DNA of 64,000 nucleotides from Streptomyces hayashii (GTDB lineage Bacteria; Actinomycetota; Actinomycetes; Streptomycetales; Streptomycetaceae). The notes under the pieces are model-generated. The model ran no database searches. It was not told the origin of the DNA and saw nothing but the letters and a program-made list of their open reading frames with translations. The number at the start of each line of letters is the position of its first letter. Position 1 is the first letter of the stretch. The stretch is from the NCBI RefSeq assembly GCF_024539815.1, contig NZ_JAHHIU010000086.1, forward strand, positions 1 to 64,000, in the 5' to 3' direction. Below are positions 58,546 to 64,000 of this stretch, piece after piece. Both the position numbers and the translations under genes were made by a program.

Positions 58546-60219
58546 ATGGACGCGGACGTCATCGTCGTCGGAGCGGGCCTCGCGGGCCTCGTAGCGGCGC
58601 ACGAACTCACCAGCAGGGGCAGACGGGTCGCCCTCGTCGACCAGGAGAACGCCGCCAACCTCGGCGGCCAGGCCTTCTGGTCCTTCGGCGGGCTCTTCCT
58701 CGTCGACTCCCCGGAGCAGCGCCGGCTCGGCGTCAAGGACTCCTTCGACCTCGCCTGGAGCGACTGGCAGGGCAGCGCCGGGTTCGACCGGACCGAGGAC
58801 GAGGACTCCTGGGCGGTGCGCTGGGCGCGCGCCTACGTGGAGTGGGCGGCGGGGGAGAAGCGCACCTGGCTCGCCGGGCACGGGATCTCCTTCGTGCCGA
58901 CCGTCGGCTGGGCCGAGCGCGGCGACCTGCGCGCCGACGGCCACGGCAACTCCGTGCCCCGTTTCCACGTCGCCTGGGGGACCGGCACGGGCGTCGTCGA
59001 ACCCTTCGTCCGCTACGCCAAGCAGGCGGCCAGGGACGGCCTGCTGACCTTCTACCACCGCCACCGGGTCGACGCGCTGGTGCTGGCGGACGGGGCCGCG
59101 CGCGGGGTGCGCGGCACGGTCCTCGCCGCCGACGACTCCGCCCGCGGGGTCGCCTCCAACCGGGACCCGATCGGCGAGTTCGAACTGACCGCCCAGGCCG
59201 TGGTCGTCACCAGCGGCGGCATCGGCGCCAACCACGACATCGTCCGCCGCTACTGGCCCGAGCGGCTCGGCACCCCGCCCGCCGAGATGGTCACCGGCGT
59301 CCCCGCCTACGTCGACGGCCGGATGCTCGACATCAGCGCCGAGGCCGGCGCCCGCCTCGTCAACCGCGACCGCATGTGGCACTACACCGAGGGCATCCAG
59401 AACTGGGACCCCATCTGGCCCGGCCACGGCATCCGCATCCTGCCCGGCCCGTCCTCCATGTGGTTCGACGCGCTCGGCCGCCGGCTGCCCGCCCCCTGTC
59501 TGCCCGGCTACGACACCCTCAACACCCTCAAGCACCTGCGCACCACCGAGGACATCGCCGGGTACGACCACTCGTGGTTCGTCCTCACCCGCAGAATCGT
59601 CGAGAAGGAGTTCGCGCTGTCGGGCTCCGAGCAGAACCCGGACATCACCGCCAAGGACCGCAGGGCCGTCCTGCGCGACCGGCTGCTCGGCAGGGGCGCT
59701 CCGGCGCCCGTGCAGGCGTTCCTCGACCACGGCGCGGACTTCGTGATCGCCGACACCCTGGAGAAGCTGGTCGAGAAGATGAACGGGCTGACGGAGAAGG
59801 CGCTGCTCGACGCCGACACCGTGCGCCGCCAGATCCAGGCCCGCGACCTGCAGACGGCCAACCCGTACAGCAAGGACGCCCAGATGCAGGGCATCCGCAA
59901 CGCCCGCCGCTACATCGGCGACCGGCTCGGCCGCGTCGCCACCCCGCACCGCCTCCTCGACCCCGAGGCCGGACCGCTGATCGCCGTCAAGCTGCACGTC
60001 CTCACCCGCAAGACGCTCGGCGGCATCCAGACCGACCTCGACTCACGCGCCCTGGGCGCCGACGGGCAGCCGGTCGAGGGTCTGTACGCGGCCGGCGAGG
60101 TGGCCGGCTTCGGCGGCGGCGGCGTCCACGGCTACAACGCGCTCGAAGGAACCTTCCTCGGCGGCTGCCTCTTCTCCGGGCGGGCGGCCGGGCGGGCGGC
60201 GGCGAAGCAGACGGGCTGA
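58546..60219 (+). CDS. FAD-binding dehydrogenase (3-ketosteroid dehydrogenase/fumarate reductase-like)
   Basis: A 557-residue flavoprotein of the fumarate reductase/KstD family. The FAD loop is DADVIVVGAGLAGLVAAHEL (2-21), followed by LVDQENAANLGGQAFWSFGG. The C-terminal motif GLYAAGEVAGFGGGGVHGYN, then LEGTFLGGCLFSGR, binds flavin. It probably dehydrogenates a carbonyl substrate with an unknown acceptor; steroid activity is not proven. An ATG at 58525 overlaps the TetR stop by ATGA and could be the true start (seven extra residues). The TetR gene is the probable regulator. Confidence 0.9.
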   Translation: MDADVIVVGAGLAGLVAAHELTSRGRRVALVDQENAANLGGQAFWSFGGLFLVDSPEQRRLGVKDSFDLAWSDWQGSAGFDRTEDEDSWAVRWARAYVEWAAGEKRTWLAGHGISFVPTVGWAERGDLRADGHGNSVPRFHVAWGTGTGVVEPFVRYAKQAARDGLLTFYHRHRVDALVLADGAARGVRGTVLAADDSARGVASNRDPIGEFELTAQAVVVTSGGIGANHDIVRRYWPERLGTPPAEMVTGVPAYVDGRMLDISAEAGARLVNRDRMWHYTEGIQNWDPIWPGHGIRILPGPSSMWFDALGRRLPAPCLPGYDTLNTLKHLRTTEDIAGYDHSWFVLTRRIVEKEFALSGSEQNPDITAKDRRAVLRDRLLGRGAPAPVQAFLDHGADFVIADTLEKLVEKMNGLTEKALLDADTVRRQIQARDLQTANPYSKDAQMQGIRNARRYIGDRLGRVATPHRLLDPEAGPLIAVKLHVLTRKTLGGIQTDLDSRALGADGQPVEGLYAAGEVAGFGGGGVHGYNALEGTFLGGCLFSGRAAGRAAAKQTG

Positions 60220-60243
60220 CCTCCGCGCGCCGCCAGCGCGTCG

Positions 60244-60603
60244 TCAGCGCCGGTCCGCCTCCAGCAGGCGGACCAGCACCGCCGTGTGGCTCTGCTCCGG
60301 GACCTTCGCGGAGGTCAGCAGCGTCACCGGCCCCCATCCGGCGAGGTCACGTACATGGTCGAGGAGTTCGCTCGGCTCGGACCCGGCGAGCTCGGCCTCG
60401 TAGCGGCGGGCGAACTCCTCGTACGTCCCCTCGCCCGCGTGATACCAACGGCGCAGCTCGGCGGACGGGGTGAGCCCCTTGGGCCACTCGTCGACGCGCG
60501 CCGCCTCCTTGGACACCCCCCGGGGCCACAGCCGGTCGACGAGGACGCGCACACCGTCCTCGGGCTCGGGCGGGTCGTAGACGCGGCGAACGCGGACCGT
60601 CAT
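60244..60603 (-). CDS. DUF488 family protein
   Basis: A 119-residue protein of the DUF488 family. The core reads VRRVYDPPEPEDGVRVLVDR, then LWPRGVSKEAARVDEWPKGL and PSAELRRWYHAGEGTYEEFA, and ends with a VTLLTSAKVPEQSHTAVLV segment. The usual family reading YSAKD(P/E) is here TSAKVPE. Function is unknown. It is convergent with the flavoprotein gene and divergent from the M1 peptidase gene. Confidence 0.87.
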   Translation of the reverse strand: MTVRVRRVYDPPEPEDGVRVLVDRLWPRGVSKEAARVDEWPKGLTPSAELRRWYHAGEGTYEEFARRYEAELAGSEPSELLDHVRDLAGWGPVTLLTSAKVPEQSHTAVLVRLLEADRR

Positions 60604-60708
60604 GGTGGCCGTCCTCGGGTCGGCGGGTCTCTCACACTAACCGCGCGGCATCCGCCGCCCCCGCTCGGCTTGACCTGAATGAGGGGGAGAGGCGAGGGGC
60701 CGAGTCCC

Positions 60709-60714
60709 TAGTCT
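60709..60714 (+). promoter_or_regulatory. -10 element of M1 peptidase promoter
   Basis: TAGTCT lies 38 bp before the GTG at 60753, giving a short leader with a CAGGAG ribosome site. No matching -35 was found at normal spacing. Confidence 0.4.
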
Positions 60715-60752
60715 GAAGGGCGTTGATCATCCGCCACCCCCCAGGAGCGCAC

Positions 60753-62168
60753 GTGACACACCCCCGCAGACGCCCCGCCCTGCTGCGCCGCGAGGCCGTC
60801 GCCGCCACCGTCCCCGTCGCCGTGGCCGCACTGCTCACCGCGGCCGGACCCGCCGTGGCGGCCGGACCCGTCGGCACGGCCGGCGTCGGCGACCCGTACT
60901 TCCCGCTCGCCGGCAACGGCGGCTACCACGTGAGCCACTACGACCTGACCCTGCGTTACGACCCGGCCGGCCGCCACCTCGACGGCACCGCCGTCCTGAC
61001 CGCCCGCGCCACCCAGCGGCTGACCCGCTTCGACCTCGACTTCCAGGGCCTGAAGATCACCGGCCTGACGGTCGACCACGTCAAGGCCGAACACCGGCGC
61101 GACGGTCAGGAACTCGTCGTCACCCCCCGGCGCGCGCTGCGCAAGGGCGAGCGGTTCCAGGTCGCCGTCGCCTACAGCGGAACCCCCGGCCCGGTCACCG
61201 ACCCCGACGGCTCCCTCGACGGCTGGATCCCCACCGACGACGGTGCGTTCGTCGCGGGCGAGCCGCAGGGCGCCATGACCTGGTTCCCGGCGAACAACCA
61301 CCCCCTCGACAAGTCCTCCTACGACTTCACCGTCACCGTCCCCCAGGGCCGCACCGCCGTCGCCAACGGCGTCCTGACCGGACAGCGCACCAGGAAGGGG
61401 AAGACCACCTTCCACTGGCGCCAGACGGAACCCATGGCCGCCTACCTGGCCACCGCCACCGTCGGAACGTTCAAGGTCACGCAGTACACGACCCGCAACG
61501 GCGTCAAGGTCTACGACGCCGTGGACGCCCGGGAGGCGGCCGCCGCCGAGCCGGTGCTGAAGAAGCTGCCCTCGGTGCTGGAATGGGAGAGCAAGCTCTT
61601 CGGCCCCTACCCCTACCGCGCCGCCGGCTCCATCGTCGACCACGCCCCGAACGTCGGCTACGCCCTGGAGACCCAGACCAGACCGGTGTACGACAGGGCC
61701 CCCGACCTGAGCACCCTCGTCCACGAGAACGCCCACCAGTGGTTCGGCGACTCCGTCTCCCTCACCTCCTGGAAGGACATCTGGCTCAACGAGGGCTTCG
61801 CCACCTACGCCGAGTGGCTCTACGCCGAGCAGCACGGCGGCGACAGCGCACAGAAGTCCTTCGACGCCCTTTACGCCCGCCCCGCCACCGACGGCTTGTG
61901 GGCGTTCCCGCCCGGCACTCCCGGCAGCGGCGCCCACATCTTCGGCACGCCCGTCTACGCCCGCGGAGCCATGACCCTTCAGGCCCTGCGCACCGCCGTC
62001 GGCGACCGCGACTTCTTCCGCATCCTGCGCGCCTGGGCCGAGCAGCACCGCTACGGCCACGGCACCACCGCCCAGTTCGAACGACTCGCGGAACGGCAGT
62101 CCGGGAAGAACCTCGACCGGCTGTTCACGATGTGGCTCTACACACAGGGCAAGCCCCGCCACCCGTGA
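60753..62168 (+). CDS. Secreted M1-family metallopeptidase
   Basis: A 471-residue gluzincin. The N-terminus has a basic start and hydrophobic signal peptide (about 10-37, ending near AGPAVAA). The zinc site is HENAH (His324, Glu325, His328) and Glu347 (WLNEGFATYAEW), exactly the HExxH-x18-E spacing. The exopeptidase GxMEN motif is altered: the equivalent segment reads VGYALETQTRP, so N-terminal anchoring may differ from classic aminopeptidases. CAGGAG precedes the GTG. Probably exported and active on peptides outside the cell. Confidence 0.92.
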   Translation: MTHPRRRPALLRREAVAATVPVAVAALLTAAGPAVAAGPVGTAGVGDPYFPLAGNGGYHVSHYDLTLRYDPAGRHLDGTAVLTARATQRLTRFDLDFQGLKITGLTVDHVKAEHRRDGQELVVTPRRALRKGERFQVAVAYSGTPGPVTDPDGSLDGWIPTDDGAFVAGEPQGAMTWFPANNHPLDKSSYDFTVTVPQGRTAVANGVLTGQRTRKGKTTFHWRQTEPMAAYLATATVGTFKVTQYTTRNGVKVYDAVDAREAAAAEPVLKKLPSVLEWESKLFGPYPYRAAGSIVDHAPNVGYALETQTRPVYDRAPDLSTLVHENAHQWFGDSVSLTSWKDIWLNEGFATYAEWLYAEQHGGDSAQKSFDALYARPATDGLWAFPPGTPGSGAHIFGTPVYARGAMTLQALRTAVGDRDFFRILRAWAEQHRYGHGTTAQFERLAERQSGKNLDRLFTMWLYTQGKPRHP

Positions 62169-62232
62169 TCCTCGGCCGAAGGGGCATGGGGAACCTGACG
62201 AGTTCCACACATCTCTCGGCCAAGGTCACCTC

Positions 62233-62973
62233 ATGATCATGCACCGTCCCCGTGCAGCGCTGCTCGCTGCGTCCCTTCTGCTCACCGGATGCGGCGGGGC
62301 CGCTTCCGCAGGGCCGGCGCAGCCCACGACCGCCGTCAGGGGCGCCCCGGCGCCTCCCGCGTCCGCCGCCTCCGCAGAGGCGGCGCCGCGGGAGATACCC
62401 GGACTCGGGGCCAGGACCCGGGCGGCGGTTCCGCCGAACGCCCGTCAGGTGGTCGTGGTGAGCGGCCGCGGCAAGGACTCGCCGCTCGCCACGGTCGTCC
62501 TGTACCGGCGCACCGGATCCGGCTGGCAGCCCGGCACGCCCTGGCCCGCGCACAACGCGCTGCGCGGCTGGAGCGACCGGCACATGGGCGGCGACCTGCG
62601 CTCGCCCATCGGCGTGTACGGCCTCACCGACGCCGGCGGGCTGCTGGCCGACCCCGGCGCGAAGCTGCCCTACGACCACGGCTCCGGCTTCCGCTCGCCG
62701 GGCACCGGCTTCGAGGGCGAGCCGCTGGACGGCTCCTTCGACTACGTGGTCGCCATCAACTACAACCGCGAGCCCGGCACTTCACCGCTCGACTGGACCC
62801 GGCCGCTCGGCGCCGGCCGCGGCGGCGGCATCTGGTTCCACGTCGACCACGGCGGGCCCACCCACGGATGTGTGAGCATCGCCGAGGAGCACATGAAGGA
62901 ACTGCTGCGCACGCTCGACCCCGCGCTGCACCCCGTGGTCGTGATGGGCGACCACGCCTCGCTGGCCCGCTGA
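62233..62973 (+). CDS. Lipoprotein with L,D-transpeptidase-like catalytic motif
   Basis: A 246-residue exported protein. The signal peptide ends in the lipobox LLTGC (Cys about 20), predicting lipid attachment. A Pro/Ala linker leads to a YkuD-like domain (about 65-240). The catalytic motif HxxxGGPTHGCVS (about 204-216) has the nucleophile Cys, resembling L,D-transpeptidases that crosslink peptidoglycan, although the usual SHGC reads THGC. It may instead be a related hydrolase. The start is ATG at 62233 or 62239. It lies upstream of a two-component system in the same direction. Confidence 0.85.
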   Translation: MIMHRPRAALLAASLLLTGCGGAASAGPAQPTTAVRGAPAPPASAASAEAAPREIPGLGARTRAAVPPNARQVVVVSGRGKDSPLATVVLYRRTGSGWQPGTPWPAHNALRGWSDRHMGGDLRSPIGVYGLTDAGGLLADPGAKLPYDHGSGFRSPGTGFEGEPLDGSFDYVVAINYNREPGTSPLDWTRPLGAGRGGGIWFHVDHGGPTHGCVSIAEEHMKELLRTLDPALHPVVVMGDHASLAR

Positions 62974-63003
62974 TCCGGCCCGCTGACGAAACGGAGTCGT
63001 GGC

Positions 63004-63702
63004 GTGTGCGCTCATGTACTGGTGGCCGAGGACGACGCGATGCAGGCCGAACTCATCCGCCGCTCGCTGATCGCCGAGGGGCACACCGCCACCGTGGTGC
63101 ACGACGGCTCCGCCGCGCTGGACGCGGTGCGCCGCGACCGGCCGGACCTCGTCGTCCTCGACCTGATGCTGCCGGTCATCGACGGCTTCGGGGTCTGCCG
63201 GGTGCTGCGCCGGGACGACGACCTCCCGGTGCTGATGCTCACCGCCCGCGCCGCCGAGGAGGACGTGCTGCTCGGCCTGGAACTCGGCGCCGACGACTAC
63301 ATGACCAAGCCGTACAGCCCGCGTGAGCTCATGGCCCGCATCCGCACGGTCCTGCGGCGCAGCGCACGCGCCGGCGCCGACCGCCGGGACGAGCGCGTCG
63401 TACGGGCCGCGGGGCTCGCCGTCGATCCGGAGCGGCACGAGGTGCGGTGCGACGGCGAACCCGTGGACTGCACGCCCGCCGAGTTCCAGATCCTGCTGGC
63501 GATGGCCGCCGAACCCGAACGGGTCTTCTCGCGACGGCAGTTGCTCCGGTGCACCCAGGGTTTCGACCGCTCCTCCACCGAACGGGCCGTGGACGTGCAC
63601 ATCATGAACCTGCGCCGGAAGATCGAGGCCGACCCGCGCAGACCCGTACGCCTGCTGACCGTGTTCGGCGTCGGCTACAAACTCAGCGGCGGCCGCGCGT
63701 GA
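63004..63702 (+). CDS. OmpR/PhoB-family response regulator
   Basis: A 232-residue two-component regulator. The receiver (about 4-115) has acidic Glu9-Asp11, phospho-Asp53 (VVLDLMLPVIDGFG) and Lys102 (YMTKPYSPRELMARI). The C-terminal winged helix is about 130-228, including STERAVDVHIMNLRRKIEAD. GGAG lies 8 bp before the GTG. Its stop overlaps the next gene's GTG (GTGA), so it is coupled to a sensor kinase. The signal may relate to the cell envelope, given the L,D-transpeptidase-like neighbour. Confidence 0.93.
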   Translation: MCAHVLVAEDDAMQAELIRRSLIAEGHTATVVHDGSAALDAVRRDRPDLVVLDLMLPVIDGFGVCRVLRRDDDLPVLMLTARAAEEDVLLGLELGADDYMTKPYSPRELMARIRTVLRRSARAGADRRDERVVRAAGLAVDPERHEVRCDGEPVDCTPAEFQILLAMAAEPERVFSRRQLLRCTQGFDRSSTERAVDVHIMNLRRKIEADPRRPVRLLTVFGVGYKLSGGRA

Positions 63703-64000
63703 CGCCCGGGACCCGGGTGCGGATACCGGTGCGCAAACGGCTGCTGGTGCGGCTGCTGAGCGCGTCGGTGCTGATCGCCGTGTGCTCGGTGGCCGCCACC
63801 GCGTGGCTGGCGGTCACCACCACCACCCGCGCGCTGCGGGAGGAACAGGGGCAGGCGCTGGCCGACGACATGGACATCCTCGCCCGGCTCAGCGGGTACG
63901 CGGCCACCCATCCCGACTGGACGGGCGTCCAGCGCACGGTGCGCGACCTGTCCGCCAGGACCGGCCGGCGCATCGCCCTGACCGGAGCCGACCGCACACC
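63699..64000 (+). CDS. Sensor histidine kinase, 5' part (cut by window end)
   Basis: The frame opens at GTG 63699, overlapping the response regulator stop by GTGA, and runs off the right edge. About 100 residues are visible. A basic start (TRVRIPVRKRLLVRLL) leads to a membrane helix (about 18-42, SASVLIAVCSVAATAWLAV) and the beginning of an extracytoplasmic sensor loop (REEQGQALADDMDILARLSG). The kinase domain lies outside the window. It is the presumed partner of the OmpR-type regulator. Confidence 0.85.
   Translation, partial: MTPGTRVRIPVRKRLLVRLLSASVLIAVCSVAATAWLAVTTTTRALREEQGQALADDMDILARLSGYAATHPDWTGVQRTVRDLSARTGRRIALTGADRT

Noticed and set aside
1-64000. CRISPR arrays, tRNA/rRNA genes, insertion sequences or phage genes
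   Set aside because: No regularly spaced repeats, transposase or integrase motifs, or structural RNA signatures were found on either strand.

Overview
The window is high-GC actinobacterial DNA, almost certainly a Streptomyces chromosome. The evidence is pervasive GC-rich third positions, the popR-clpP3-clpP4 locus, a melC1-melC2 tyrosinase operon, SigB-type stress regulators, a streptophobe membrane protein, an FHA-ABC exporter and F420/LLM and DUF4032 proteins. Genes are dense on both strands. No rRNA, tRNA, CRISPR array, insertion sequence or phage module was seen. The mix of small redox enzymes, regulators and stress functions looks like chromosome-arm or accessory housekeeping rather than a biosynthetic cluster.

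Layout: 0.1-6.4 kb is a light/DNA-damage island: an SPW membrane protein, a B12-binding MerR regulator of the CarH/LitR photoreceptor family, a DJ-1 protein, a photolyase and an NAD-binding/DUF2867 protein. A MarR regulator and an MMPL exporter follow (5.9-8.8 kb). At 9.3-11.3 kb a hidden sulfur-type leader peptide and a strong hairpin precede an SsuE-like FMN reductase, with an acyl-CoA-dehydrogenase-like enzyme opposite. An ECF42 sigma factor with its DGPF/YCII partner lies at 11.4-13.0 kb. The 13-20.6 kb stretch holds dehydrogenases, aldo/keto reductases, adenosine deaminase, a LysR regulator and small proteins. The FHA-ABC exporter (21.4-23.8 kb) and streptophobe protein follow.

The 25.5-29.1 kb block is a stress/proteolysis locus: a HATPase anti-sigma-like protein, a SigB/SigF-family sigma factor with its own SigB-type promoter, the PopR activator and the clpP3-clpP4 operon with two abutting PopR-type operators. 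Then come VOC proteins, a phosphotransferase, RNase HI with a zinc-ribbon-like tail, tyrosinase, an FAD monooxygenase, an MFS exporter-TetR operon under a perfect 17-bp inverted repeat, a LLM oxidoreductase, a serine hydrolase, a membrane-anchored pseudokinase, a PLP dehydratase and a large LuxR-AAA regulator (to 49.9 kb).

At 50.0-53.5 kb three genes joined by ATGA overlaps encode a receiver-thioredoxin-reductase-like fusion, a cyclic-nucleotide-domain histidine kinase and a ubiquitin-type (UBP) zinc finger. This is the least understood multi-gene unit here. The right end carries a universal stress protein, DUF4032, a metallo-beta-lactamase-fold hydrolase, an AlkB-like dioxygenase, a TetR-flavoprotein dehydrogenase pair with tandem operators, an M1 peptidase, an L,D-transpeptidase-like lipoprotein and a two-component system whose kinase is cut by the window edge.

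A recurring regulatory theme is the probable leaderless mRNA: many genes, especially regulators, have a -10-like hexamer exactly 6 bp before the start codon and no Shine-Dalgarno sequence.
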